Translations under genes and position numbers: made by a program | Notes under the pieces: model-generated | Database searches by the model: none | Told to the model about the DNA's origin: nothing | What the model saw: the letters and a program-made list of their open reading frames with translations, nothing else | Part shown: one piece after another, positions 1 to 7,405 of the stretch | Layout of the letters: the number at the start of each line of letters is the position of its first letter | Numbering within the stretch: position 1 is the first letter of the stretch | Source: Paracraurococcus ruber | Lineage (GTDB): Bacteria > Pseudomonadota > Alphaproteobacteria > Acetobacterales > Acetobacteraceae | Reading direction: 5' to 3' | Assembly: GCF_004353985.1 (NCBI RefSeq) | Contig: NZ_SMOA01000047.1 | Span: 1 to 34,899, forward strand | DNA length: 34,899 bases

Positions 1-88
1 GCCCGGCCGGCCGCGGCCGGCGGCGATCCGGCCGGGGCCCCGCGCCGGCGCCACGGTCATGGCCGCGCCGCCCGCCGGGCAGCCGGCG

Positions 89-709
89 TCACGGGTACAG
101 CGCCTCCAGCCGCCAGCCCTCGAAGGAGTCTCCCGCGCCGCCATCGACCCGGTGGAAGACCTGGCGGTCATGCAGGCGGAAGGGCATGTCGCGCCAGAAC
201 TCGATCCGCCGCGGCAGCAGGCGGAAGCCGGACCAGTGCGGCGGCCGGGGGATCTCGCCAATGCCGAATTTCACGGTGTATTCCGCGACGGCCTTCTCCA
301 GCGCCCAGCGGCCCTCCAGCGGGCGGGACTGCCGGCTGGCCCAGGCGCCGATGCGGCTGCCGCGGGCGCGGGAGGCGTAGTAGGCATCCGCCTCGGCGTC
401 CGAGACCGGCTCGACCGCGCCTTCGACCCGGACGCTGCGCTGCAGGGTCTTCCAGTGGAAGCAGAGCGCGGCCTGCGGATTGGCCTGCAATTCCCCGCCC
501 TTGCGGCTTTCGAGGTTGGTGTAGAAGACGAAGCCGCCCCCGGGACGGTCGTGATCGACGCCCTTCAGCAGCACCATCCGCGCCGAAGGCCGGCCATCGG
601 GCGTGCTGGTGGCCAGGCAGACCGCATTGGGATCGTTCGGCTCGGTCTTCGCCGCCTCCGCCATCCAGGCCTCGAAACGGGCGATCGGATCCTCGGCGGC
701 GCTGTCCAT
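89..709 (-). CDS. pdxH: Pyridoxamine 5'-phosphate oxidase
   Basis: This 206-aa cytosolic flavoprotein should oxidise pyridoxamine or pyridoxine 5'-phosphate to pyridoxal 5'-phosphate with FMN and O2, the last step of vitamin B6 synthesis and salvage. The length is near the family norm of about 200-220. The N-terminal half has the split-barrel FMN-binding signature (ARMVLLKG, then [11 protein letters not shown] around residues 44-72). The C-terminal dimerisation segment has the family pattern [17 protein letters not shown] followed by RLHDR. The start MDSAAEDPI is the only sensible one. The gene is divergent from fabI across about 106 bp, and its stop lies 88 bp from the window edge. Identification is by recognised family motifs. 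Confidence 0.95.
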   Translation of the reverse strand: MDSAAEDPIARFEAWMAEAAKTEPNDPNAVCLATSTPDGRPSARMVLLKGVDHDRPGGGFVFYTNLESRKGGELQANPQAALCFHWKTLQRSVRVEGAVEPVSDAEADAYYASRARGSRIGAWASRQSRPLEGRWALEKAVAEYTVKFGIGEIPRPPHWSGFRLLPRRIEFWRDMPFRLHDRQVFHRVDGGAGDSFEGWRLEALYP

Positions 710-815
710 GGCGGTAATCCCGGGTCACAAGGCGTGCGGCCGGAATCCCTTGCCCGGCCGCCGGGGGTGTGCCACCACCCCTGCCCTCACGCAACAAGCC
801 GGTCCCTTCTCTGCC
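710..815. promoter_or_regulatory. Divergent pdxH/fabI promoter region
   Basis: The 106 bp between the two divergent start codons must hold promoters for both genes. I see no convincing -35/-10 pair. The only structure is a short inverted repeat, GGGGTG (764-769) with CACCCC (776-781), separated by 6 nt and located 35-50 nt upstream of fabI. It could be an operator half-site pair, but 6-bp repeats arise often by chance in sequence this GC-rich. Confidence 0.25.
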
Positions 816-1649
816 ATGTCCGACGCGCCTCTCCAGGATGCTCCCACCGGCACGCTCATGGCGGGCAAGCGGGGGCTGGTCATGGGCGTGGCGAATGACC
901 GCTCCATCGCCTGGGGCATCGCCCGCGCGGTGGCGGCGCAGGGGGCGGAGGTGGCCTTCACCTACCAGGGGGAGGCGCTGGAGAAGCGGGTGCGGCCGCT
1001 GGCGGAAAGCCTCGACTCCTCCCTCGTCCTGCCCTGCGACGTGACCGACGATGCCAGCGTGGACGCCGCCTTCGCCGCCATCCGGGAAAGCTGGGGCGGC
1101 ATGGATTTCCTGGTGCACGCCATCGGCTTCGCCAACAAAGAATACCTGCGCGGCAAGTACCTGGACACGCCGCGCGACGCCTTCCTGCAGGCGCTTGACA
1201 TCTCCTGCTATTCCTTCGTCTCGGTCAGCCAGCGGGCGGTGCCGCTGATGAAGCCGGGCGGCGCGCTGCTGACGATGAGCTACCTGGGCGCCGAACGCGT
1301 GACGCCTCACTACAACGTCATGGGCGTGGCCAAGGCGGCGCTGGAGGCCAGCGTGCGCTACCTGGCGGCCGATCTCGGCGGCCTCGGCATCCGGGTGAAC
1401 GCCATCTCGGCCGGGCCGATCCGGACCCTGGCGGCCAGCGGCATCGGCGATTTCCGCTACATCCTGAAGTGGAACCAGCTGAACGCGCCGCTGCGGCGGA
1501 ACGTGACGATCGAGGAGGTGGGCGGCGCTGGCCTCTACCTGCTCAGCGACCTCTCGGGCGGCGTGACCGGGGAGGTGCACCACGTGGACAGCGGCTACCA
1601 CGTGGTCGGCATGAAGAACCCGGACGCGCCGGACATCGCCACGGTCTGA
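816..1649 (+). CDS. fabI: Enoyl-[acyl-carrier-protein] reductase (NADH)
   Basis: This 277-aa enzyme should reduce trans-2-enoyl-ACP to acyl-ACP, the last step of each type II fatty acid elongation cycle. It is the target class of triclosan and isoniazid-like drugs. The atypical SDR nucleotide motif [13 protein letters not shown] lies at residues 24-36. The FabI catalytic residues are Tyr156 (SYLGAE), Tyr166 and Lys173 (YNVMGVAK, Tyr-x6-Lys), ten residues later than in E. coli FabI. The frame stays open upstream to 603, but ATG 816 (MSDAPLQDA) gives the family length and avoids overlap with pdxH. No strong Shine-Dalgarno precedes it. aroC follows after 29 bp, so the two are probably cotranscribed. 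Confidence 0.95.
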   Translation: MSDAPLQDAPTGTLMAGKRGLVMGVANDRSIAWGIARAVAAQGAEVAFTYQGEALEKRVRPLAESLDSSLVLPCDVTDDASVDAAFAAIRESWGGMDFLVHAIGFANKEYLRGKYLDTPRDAFLQALDISCYSFVSVSQRAVPLMKPGGALLTMSYLGAERVTPHYNVMGVAKAALEASVRYLAADLGGLGIRVNAISAGPIRTLAASGIGDFRYILKWNQLNAPLRRNVTIEEVGGAGLYLLSDLSGGVTGEVHHVDSGYHVVGMKNPDAPDIATV

Positions 1650-1678
1650 GGCGCGGCGCGGCCGAGGCTCCCCCCACC

Positions 1679-2782
1679 ATGTCCCACAACAGCTTCGGCC
1701 ACCTCTTCCGCGTCACCACCTGGGGCGAGTCCCACGGCCCGGCCATCGGCTGCGTGGTGGATGGCTGCCCGCCCCGCCTGGCGCTGACCGAGGCGGACAT
1801 CCAGCCCTTCCTCGACCGCCGCCGCCCCGGGCAATCGAAATTCGTCACCCAGCGGCAGGAGCCGGACCAGGTCCGCATCCTGTCCGGCACCTTCGAGGGG
1901 CTGACCACCGGCACGCCCATCTCCCTGCTGATCGAGAACACCGACCAGCGCAGCAAGGATTACGGGGAGATCCGGGACCGCTTCCGGCCGGGCCATGCCG
2001 ACCTGACCTACGACCTGAAATACGGCATCCGGGACTATCGCGGCGGCGGCCGGTCCTCCGCGCGGGAGACGGCGATGCGCGTCGCCGCCGGCGCCGTGGC
2101 GCGCAAGGTCCTGGCGGGCGTGACCATCCGCGGCGCCCTGGTGCAGATGGGGCCGGACCGGGTGGACCGCGCCCACTGGGACTGGGCGGCGGTGGAGGAG
2201 AATGCCTTCTTCTGCCCCGACCCCGCGGCAGCCATCCGCTGGGAGGCGATGCTGACCGAGGCGCGCAAATCCGGCTCCTCCCTCGGCGCCGTCATCGAGG
2301 TGGTGGCGGAGGGCGTCCCGCCCGGCCTCGGCGCGCCGATCTACGGCAAGCTTGATGCCGACATCGCCGCGGCGCTGATGGGCATCAATGCGGTGAAGGG
2401 CGTCGAGATCGGCGAGGGCTTCGCCGCCGCCGCCCTGACGGGCGAGGGCAATGCCGACGAGATGCGGATGGGCCCGGACGGGCGCGTGCTGTTCGGCGAC
2501 AACCATGCCGGCGGCGTGCTGGGCGGCATCTCCACCGGCCAGCCCATCGTGGCCCGCTTCGCGGTGAAGCCCACCTCCTCCATCCTCACGCCCCGGAAGT
2601 CGGTGGACCGCTTCGGGCAGGAGGTGGAGGTGCTGACCAAGGGCCGGCACGACCCCTGCGTCGGCATCCGCGCCGTCCCGGTGGGGGAGGCGATGCTGGC
2701 CCTGGTGCTGGCCGACCACCTGCTGCGCCATCGCGGCCAGAACCCGGATGCGCCGACCGAAGCGCGGTTGCCGCGGAACTGA
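1679..2782 (+). CDS. aroC: Chorismate synthase
   Basis: This 367-aa enzyme should convert 5-enolpyruvylshikimate-3-phosphate to chorismate using reduced FMN, the final step of the shikimate pathway. The N-terminus [20 protein letters not shown] is the classic family signature. It is followed by [17 protein letters not shown] (about residues 43-59), RPGHAD, the [11 protein letters not shown] block (about 121-131) and a C-terminal [15 protein letters not shown] block. The frame is open upstream, but ATG 1679 starts exactly at the conserved N-terminus. The weak GAGG upstream and the 29-bp gap from fabI suggest an operon with fabI. Confidence 0.96.
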   Translation: MSHNSFGHLFRVTTWGESHGPAIGCVVDGCPPRLALTEADIQPFLDRRRPGQSKFVTQRQEPDQVRILSGTFEGLTTGTPISLLIENTDQRSKDYGEIRDRFRPGHADLTYDLKYGIRDYRGGGRSSARETAMRVAAGAVARKVLAGVTIRGALVQMGPDRVDRAHWDWAAVEENAFFCPDPAAAIRWEAMLTEARKSGSSLGAVIEVVAEGVPPGLGAPIYGKLDADIAAALMGINAVKGVEIGEGFAAAALTGEGNADEMRMGPDGRVLFGDNHAGGVLGGISTGQPIVARFAVKPTSSILTPRKSVDRFGQEVEVLTKGRHDPCVGIRAVPVGEAMLALVLADHLLRHRGQNPDAPTEARLPRN

Positions 2783-2951
2783 CGGCCCGCTGGCCCCTTA
2801 CCCATTCGGTCGGGCGACCAACATACCGATAACGGGTCGCCAGCGCCCCCCGCATGCGACCTTCGTACTGCACCGGCCGGACGGTTGCACCTTGACGGCC
2901 CCGTCGGGTCCGCGGGAAAGGAACCAGCAAGAAGGAGCGCGAGACCAGCCC

Positions 2952-4157
2952 ATGCCGATCGCCGATCCGCCGACGGAGATGCTCGTCCTGGATGCCTTCG
3001 TCTCCCTGTGCGGCCGGGAACCCTGGCAGGCACGGCTGGCCGATCTCGGCGCGCGCGCCAATCCGGGCTCGCTCTGCGGCCGCGCGACGCAGCAGCGCTA
3101 TGCCCTCGAACTCGCCCTCTCCCGCCTCACCGACCATCGGGCCGCCGCCAAGGCCGGCCCGGCCGAGCGCCGGCTCTGCGGCCTGGCGCGGGATGCCGTC
3201 GCCCTGGCGGACAGCCTGCCGCCCGCCGCCCGCACCCGGCTGCAGGACCAGCTGCTGGCCGGCCTGACCGGCGAGGCCACGCTGATCCCGCTGTTCCACC
3301 TGCTGCGCACCGCCAGCATCCTGCGCAGCCGCGGCTTCGCGGTGCGCTTCGACGGCCTGGCCGAGGACGCCCCCTACGACCTGCTGATCGAGCGGGGCGG
3401 CGCCACCGCCGAGGTGGTCTGCGAGACCGTCTCGGCCGAGGAAGGCCGGCCCGTGCCGCGCGGCGACTGGTGGGCGCTGGTTGATGCGATCAACCCGGAA
3501 TTGCAGACCTGGCTGGCGGCGCATCCCGGCCGCTACCTGCTGAAGATGACCCTGCCGGAGGGCATGTCGGGCCCCGACCAGCTGGCCGAATTGCAGCGCC
3601 GCATCACCGACCTGCTGGCGGCCGAGAAGCGGCAGGATTCCGGCGCCCAGGCGGTGCTCAAGCTCGATCCCCTCATGCTGGCCGGCGCCCAGGCGGGTGA
3701 CCGCGCCGGCGGCCTGCCGGCCCGGCTGCGCGCCCAGTTCGGGCCGGAAGCGCACCTGGCCGTCACCGCCGACCCTGGCTCGGGCAGCGTCTTCGCGCTC
3801 GCCGCCCGGGCGGGGCGGGAGAATGCGATCGCCGCCGCGGTCTGCCGCCGCGCCGCGCTAGTGGCGGAAAGCCGGCTGACCGGAGCGCATCCCGGCATCC
3901 TCGCCATCTTCCTCGAGGACCTGGACCGCACGGACTGGCAGGTCCTGCGCGGCGAGCAGCTGGAGCTGGAGGGCGCCGTGCGCCGCTTCCTGACCACCGC
4001 GCCGGCGCGGCGGGTGGTGGCGGTCTCCTGCACCTCCCGCTTCGAGATGTTCGGCGCGTCCGACGGGGTGCCGGAGGGCGAGCTGCGCTTCCGCAACCCG
4101 TCGCATGCCGCCAGCAAGGCGCCCGGGCTGGCCCCGGCCATCCTCTCCTCCGTTTGA
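2952..4157 (+). CDS. Unrecognised 401-aa protein, possibly PD-(D/E)XK-like with an altered active site
   Basis: I do not recognise this protein with certainty. ATG 2952 (MPIADPPTE) has an AAGGAG about 14 nt upstream; the frame is also open upstream to 2748. No signal peptide or membrane segment is visible, so it is probably cytosolic. Residues 100-170 read like the core of a PD-(D/E)XK nuclease fold: a helix with Glu107, a strand with GFAVRFDG, then PYDLLIE (Asp143) and a strand AEVVCETVSAEEGR. Many such proteins have VECKTVS-like residues at the last strand. Here the active-site Glu and Lys positions would be Val156 and Glu158. This fold assignment is an inference. Residues about 172-200 (WWALVDAINPEL, then RYLLKMTLPEG) fit a continuing alpha/beta domain. 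The C-terminal half (about 210-401) is unassigned. It stands alone after aroC (169-bp gap). Confidence 0.6.
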   Translation: MPIADPPTEMLVLDAFVSLCGREPWQARLADLGARANPGSLCGRATQQRYALELALSRLTDHRAAAKAGPAERRLCGLARDAVALADSLPPAARTRLQDQLLAGLTGEATLIPLFHLLRTASILRSRGFAVRFDGLAEDAPYDLLIERGGATAEVVCETVSAEEGRPVPRGDWWALVDAINPELQTWLAAHPGRYLLKMTLPEGMSGPDQLAELQRRITDLLAAEKRQDSGAQAVLKLDPLMLAGAQAGDRAGGLPARLRAQFGPEAHLAVTADPGSGSVFALAARAGRENAIAAAVCRRAALVAESRLTGAHPGILAIFLEDLDRTDWQVLRGEQLELEGAVRRFLTTAPARRVVAVSCTSRFEMFGASDGVPEGELRFRNPSHAASKAPGLAPAILSSV

Positions 4158-4181
4158 AGCGGCAGCGGCCCGCGTAACCGA

Positions 4182-4201
4182 CTGAAACCGTCGGGTTTCA
4201 G
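4182..4201. terminator. Perfect 8-bp inverted repeat after the 401-aa gene
   Basis: CTGAAACC (4182-4189) and GGTTTCAG (4194-4201) flank a GTCG loop, 24 nt after the stop codon at 4157. The stem is less GC-rich than the surroundings, which makes chance less likely. No T-run follows directly (CTACGTTTCC comes next), so it may be an attenuator, an mRNA 3'-end stabiliser or a protein-binding palindrome rather than a classical terminator. The rest of 4158-4428 shows no gene. Confidence 0.45.
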
Positions 4202-4428
4202 CTACGTTTCCCCGCAGCGTCTCTGGAACATGCGGGTGGCGGGGCCGGGGCAGGATGCGTGGGGACGGGCCGATCCGGCCGCGCCACAGGGCCCGGGCAG
4301 GGAAGGACGGGAAATTGTTGCGCAAGCGGTGGCGGGCGCAGCATTCTCCCGTGGCCCGCCGGCCGCGCCTGTTCCCGAGCCATGATGCCGCCGCCGGGGC
4401 CGCGGCCCAACCGGGAGACGGGATTTGC

Positions 4429-4569
4429 ATGACCGAGCGTGAGTTCCAGGCCAAGCTGGCCGAGCTGGACCGCCTGCTGAACGACCCGGAGATCCGCATG
4501 GATCCGGACCGGGTCTGGACGCTGCTGGCCGAGATCAGCACGCAGGAGCCGCAGTCGGCGCGGGCCTGA
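4429..4569 (+). CDS. Small 46-aa acidic protein of unknown function
   Basis: The ORF starts MTEREFQAKLAELDRLLND and contains PDRVWTLLAEIS. A GGGAG at about 4412-4416 lies 12 nt upstream of the ATG. It is predicted to be all-helical, amphipathic and acidic, with a heptad-like spacing of Leu residues (AKLAELDRLLND). It has no cysteines and no signal peptide. A longer frame runs from 4255, but the upstream part is Arg/Pro/Gly-rich and looks non-coding. It ends 82 bp before a strong terminator, which supports a transcribed unit. I assign no function. Confidence 0.55.
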   Translation: MTEREFQAKLAELDRLLNDPEIRMDPDRVWTLLAEISTQEPQSARA

Positions 4570-4651
4570 GGGCAGGACGGCGGGGTCCGCGCCCGGCGCG
4601 GCGCCGCCCCCGCAGTCCTGCCGCGGGCCTCCGGCCGGCTGTCACCGAAGA

Positions 4652-4680
4652 AGCCCCCGGGCCCGACCGGCCCGGGGGCT
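4652..4680. terminator. Strong bidirectional intrinsic terminator
   Basis: AGCCCCCGGGCC (4652-4663) pairs perfectly with GGCCCGGGGGCT (4669-4680), giving a 12-bp stem with a 5-nt loop CGACC. TTTC follows on the plus strand, and on the minus strand the mirrored sequence gives CTTCTTC. It lies between the convergent 46-aa ORF (ends 4569) and the thiolase gene (ends 4688), so it probably stops transcription from both sides. Confidence 0.85.
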
Positions 4681-4687
4681 TTCGCGT

Positions 4688-5890
4688 TCAGGCCACCTCG
4701 AACAGGCCGGCGGCGCCCTGGCCGCCGCCGATGCACATGGTCACCACCACGTATTTCGCGCCGCGGCGCTTGCCTTCGATCAGCGCATGGCCGGTCATCC
4801 GCGCGCCGCTCATCCCATAGGGGTGCCCGACCGCGATGGCGCCGCCATCGACGTTCAGCAGCTCATCCGGGATGCCGAGCCGGTCGCGGCAATACAGGAC
4901 CTGGCAGGCGAAGGCCTCGTTCAGCTCCCACAGGCCGATATCCTCGATCTTGAGGCCGTGCTGCTTCAGGAGCTTCGGGATGGCGAAGACCGGGCCGATG
5001 CCCATCTCGTCCGGGTCGGTGCCGGCCACCGCCATGCCGCGATAGATCCCCAAGGGGTGCAGGCCGCGGCGGGACGCCTCCCCCGCCTCCATCAGCACGC
5101 AGGCGCTGGCGCCGTCCGAGAGCTGGGACGCATTGCCGGCGGTGACGAAGCGGCCTTCCTTCACCCGCTGGCCGTCCTTGAACACCGGCTTGAGCGAGGC
5201 GAGGCCGTCCAGCGTCGTGTCGGCGCGGTTGCCCTCGTCGCGCGCGAGCGTCACCTCCTTGCGGGTGATCTCGCCGGTCGTCCTGTCCTGCACCGCCATG
5301 ATGCTGGCCAGCGGCACGATCTCCTGCTCGAACCGGCCGGCGGCCTGGGCGGCGGCGGTGCGCTGCTGCGAACGGAGCGCGTATTCGTCCTGCGCCTCCC
5401 GGCTGATGCCGTAGCGGTCGGCGACGATCTCCGCCGTCTCCAGCATCGACATGTAGAGCTGCGGCACATGCTGCTCGAGCCAGGGGTCGCGGGTGCGGTG
5501 CCGGTTCATCTTGTCGTTCTGCACGAGCGAGATGGATTCGAGCCCGCCGCCCACCGCCACCTGCAGCCCGTCCACGATCACCTGCTTCGCCGCGGTGGCG
5601 ATGGCCATGAGGCCGGAGGAGCATTGCCGGTCCACCGACATGCCGGGGACGCTGTGCGGCAGGCCGGCGCGCAGCGCGCATTGCCGGGCGAAATTGCTGC
5701 CCTGGCTGCCCTGCTGCAGCGCGGCGCCCATGACGACATCCTCGACCTCGCCCGGGTCGAGCCTGGCCCGCTGCACCGCGGCGGCGATGACATGGCCGCC
5801 CAGCGCCTGGGCCTGGGTGTCGTTGAAGGCGCCGCGATAGGCGCGGCCGATCGGCGTGCGCGCGGTGGAGACGATGACGGCGCTGCGCAT
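4688..5890 (-). CDS. Acetyl-CoA acyltransferase / acetyltransferase (thiolase)
   Basis: This 400-aa thiolase should catalyse CoA-dependent cleavage of 3-ketoacyl-CoA (beta-oxidation) or the reverse condensation of two acetyl-CoA. The three catalytic residues are in place: nucleophilic Cys90 in [12 protein letters not shown], His356 in [10 protein letters not shown] and Cys386 in [11 protein letters not shown]. The N-terminus [12 protein letters not shown] is typical. The length fits the family (390-400). Sequence alone does not separate degradative (FadA/PaaJ-like) from biosynthetic (PhaA-like) function. The upstream gene on the same strand encodes a hotdog thioesterase, separated by 99 bp that hold a two-hairpin repeat. 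The two genes may still share acyl-CoA substrates. Confidence 0.92.
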   Translation of the reverse strand: MRSAVIVSTARTPIGRAYRGAFNDTQAQALGGHVIAAAVQRARLDPGEVEDVVMGAALQQGSQGSNFARQCALRAGLPHSVPGMSVDRQCSSGLMAIATAAKQVIVDGLQVAVGGGLESISLVQNDKMNRHRTRDPWLEQHVPQLYMSMLETAEIVADRYGISREAQDEYALRSQQRTAAAQAAGRFEQEIVPLASIMAVQDRTTGEITRKEVTLARDEGNRADTTLDGLASLKPVFKDGQRVKEGRFVTAGNASQLSDGASACVLMEAGEASRRGLHPLGIYRGMAVAGTDPDEMGIGPVFAIPKLLKQHGLKIEDIGLWELNEAFACQVLYCRDRLGIPDELLNVDGGAIAVGHPYGMSGARMTGHALIEGKRRGAKYVVVTMCIGGGQGAAGLFEVA

Positions 5891-5919
5891 TCGCTTTTCC
5901 TCCCGTGTTGCTTTTCCCA

Positions 5920-5973
5920 GGAGGGGCTTCGCCCCTCCCGAACACTCACCACCAAAGGCCGAAGGGCCTTTGG
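5920..5973. repeat. Two-hairpin intergenic repeat, copy 1
   Basis: Hairpin A is GGAGGGGC-TTC-GCCCCTCC (5920-5938). Hairpin B is CCAAAGGCC (5952-5960), loop GAAG, GGCCTTTGG (5965-5973), followed by AAACCTCGAG. The same architecture and near-identical hairpin B recur at 17239-17295. In both places the element begins 11-16 nt beyond the stop codon of a minus-strand gene (here the thioesterase). It may act as a transcription or mRNA 3'-end signal, or be a REP-like mobile palindrome. Confidence 0.7.
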
Positions 5974-5989
5974 AAACCTCGAGTTTTCC

Positions 5990-6454
5990 TCAGCCGCTGC
6001 CGAGGATCTTCCACACCCCGTCGCCATGCACCAGCGTGCGGTCGCCGCTGGTCAGCAGGCCGCGGACGAAGACAACGCTCCGCGTCACCCGCAGGATCTC
6101 GCCGCGGCCCACCACCAGCTCCCCCAATTTGCCGGGGGAGATGAAGTGGTTGTTGAGCTGCACGGTGGTGACCGGCTTCCTGGCCGCCGCCTCCCACACC
6201 GTCATGCCCAGCACGTCGTCCATGAAGCTCATCAGCATGCCGCCATGCACGACGCCGCCGATGTTGAGGTGACGCTGCTCCGGCAGGAAGGCGTATTCCC
6301 AGCCCCCATCCAGGCGGCGGGCGACGAAGGGGCCGATCATGGCCGGGTAGTCCTTGGCCGGCACGGGCTTCCAGCCCGCGGCCTTCAGCTCGGCCGGGAT
6401 GGGGGCGGGCTTCAGGTCCGGGTAGCGGACCTCCTGGGGGGCGATGTCGTCCAT
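5990..6454 (-). CDS. PaaI-family hotdog thioesterase
   Basis: This 154-aa protein should hydrolyse acyl-CoA or aryl-CoA thioesters. The 4HBT hotdog signature is GGVVHGGMLMSFMDDVLG (about residues 66-83), with the conserved His-Gly-Gly turn. TTVQLNNHFISPGKLGE follows as the central strand of the hotdog sheet. Length and layout fit PaaI/YbgC-like single-domain enzymes, which usually form tetramers. It lies between tlyA (57 bp upstream) and the thiolase gene. The start codon has no Shine-Dalgarno, and a candidate promoter sits immediately upstream (6462-6490), so the transcript may be leaderless. The substrate cannot be deduced. Confidence 0.88.
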   Translation of the reverse strand: MDDIAPQEVRYPDLKPAPIPAELKAAGWKPVPAKDYPAMIGPFVARRLDGGWEYAFLPEQRHLNIGGVVHGGMLMSFMDDVLGMTVWEAAARKPVTTVQLNNHFISPGKLGELVVGRGEILRVTRSVVFVRGLLTSGDRTLVHGDGVWKILGSG

Positions 6455-6461
6455 GCCGGCG

Positions 6462-6490
6462 GGTATAGCGGCAGCGGCCGCAACGGTCAG
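6462..6490 (-). promoter_or_regulatory. Candidate sigma-70-like promoter for the thioesterase gene
   Basis: Read on the minus strand, CTGACC (6485-6490, resembling TTGACA) lies exactly 17 nt upstream of TATACC (6462-6467, resembling TATAAT). Transcription would begin around 6455, directly at the start codon 6454. The -35 hexamer is inside a direct repeat: GGTCAGGGGT occurs at 6485-6494 and 6497-6506, and a partial third GGTCAG lies at 6510-6515 (12-13 bp period). The repeats could be activator or repressor sites. Confidence 0.4.
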
Positions 6491-6511
6491 GGGTGTGGTC
6501 AGGGGTCCCGG

Positions 6512-7270
6512 TCAGCCACCGCGCAGGGCGGCGATCAGGAACTCCCGGTTGCCCTCGGGGCCCAGCAGCGGGCTCGGCTCCACCCCCAGCACCTGCCAGC
6601 CCGGCAGCCCGGCCCACCAGGCGGCGATGCGGTCGCAGACCGCGCGATGCACGGCGGCATCGCGCACCACGCCGCCCTTGGCGATGGCCGGCCCCACCTC
6701 GAATTGCGGCTTTATGAGTGCCACCGCCCAGGCGCCCGGGGCGCACAGCGCCATGGATGCCGGCAACACGGTCTGCAGCCCGATGAAGCTGGCATCGCAG
6801 ACCAGGACGCCCGGTTGTTCCGGCACCTGCGCGGCGTCGAGGTAGCGGGCATTGACCCGTTCCAGCACGACCACCCGCGGGTCGTTGCGCAGCGTCCAGG
6901 CCAGCTGGCCATGGCCGACATCCACCGCATAGACCTTCGCCGCGCCATGCTGCAGCAGCACGTCGGTAAAGCCGCCGGTGGAGGCGCCGACATCCAGCCC
7001 CACGCGGCCCGCCGGCGAGAGGCCGAAATGCGCCAGCGCATGCGCCAGCTTCACCCCGCCGCGCGACACCCAGGGATGGTCCTGGCCGCGCAATTCCAGC
7101 GGCCGGTCGGCGGGAATGAGTTGCCCGGCCTTCTCGATCCGCTGCTCACCGGAATAGACCTTGCCGGCGAGGATCAGCGCCTGGGCGCGGGTGCGGCTCT
7201 CGACCAGGCCGCGATCGACCAGGGCCTGGTCGGCGCGGAGCCTGGCGGGGCGGGGGTCCTGCGCGGCCAT
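6512..7270 (-). CDS. tlyA: TlyA-family rRNA (cytidine-2'-O)-methyltransferase / 'hemolysin A'
   Basis: This 252-aa protein should 2'-O-methylate cytidines in 16S/23S rRNA using SAM. An N-terminal S4 RNA-binding domain (about residues 8-60: RADQALVDRGLVESRTRAQ) precedes an FtsJ-like methyltransferase domain with motif I GLDVGASTGGFTDVLL (about 90-105). Candidate K-D-K-E catalytic residues lie in RGGVKLAHA, CDASFIGL, LIKPQFEVG and GNREFL. The frame is open to 7327, but ATG 7270 (MAAQDPRPA) has GAAGG about 8 nt upstream and fits the family length, so I chose it. It lies 135 bp downstream of dxs on the same strand, with hairpins between. Confidence 0.92.
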   Translation of the reverse strand: MAAQDPRPARLRADQALVDRGLVESRTRAQALILAGKVYSGEQRIEKAGQLIPADRPLELRGQDHPWVSRGGVKLAHALAHFGLSPAGRVGLDVGASTGGFTDVLLQHGAAKVYAVDVGHGQLAWTLRNDPRVVVLERVNARYLDAAQVPEQPGVLVCDASFIGLQTVLPASMALCAPGAWAVALIKPQFEVGPAIAKGGVVRDAAVHRAVCDRIAAWWAGLPGWQVLGVEPSPLLGPEGNREFLIAALRGG

Positions 7271-7338
7271 GCATCCGCCTTCATCGCTGGCCCGCCCCGC
7301 GCCGCCGCCCGGGCGGCTGGCGGCCAAGTGGCGGGGAG

Positions 7339-7398
7339 GTCCGGCAGGCCCCGGACGAGCCGCCGGGGCGCGGGCGGGCGGGGCTTGCCGCCCCGCCC
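7339..7398. terminator. Pair of GC-rich hairpins downstream of dxs
   Basis: GGGCGGGGC (7376-7384), loop TTGCC, GCCCCGCCC (7390-7398) forms a 9-bp stem that starts 8 nt beyond the dxs stop. A second, weaker hairpin GTCCGG/CCGGAC (7339-7344 with 7351-7356) lies further downstream. No U-tract follows. The pair may attenuate readthrough from dxs into tlyA. Confidence 0.5.
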
Positions 7399-7405
7399 CC
7401 TCGCC

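Noticed and set aside
1-88. Coding end of another gene at the window edge
   Set aside because: Only a short GC-rich tail is present, with no family-like translation in any frame.
168-1601. Minus-strand 477-aa frame over pdxH and fabI
   Set aside because: It overlaps fabI antisense and pdxH in another frame, and its translation is low-complexity.
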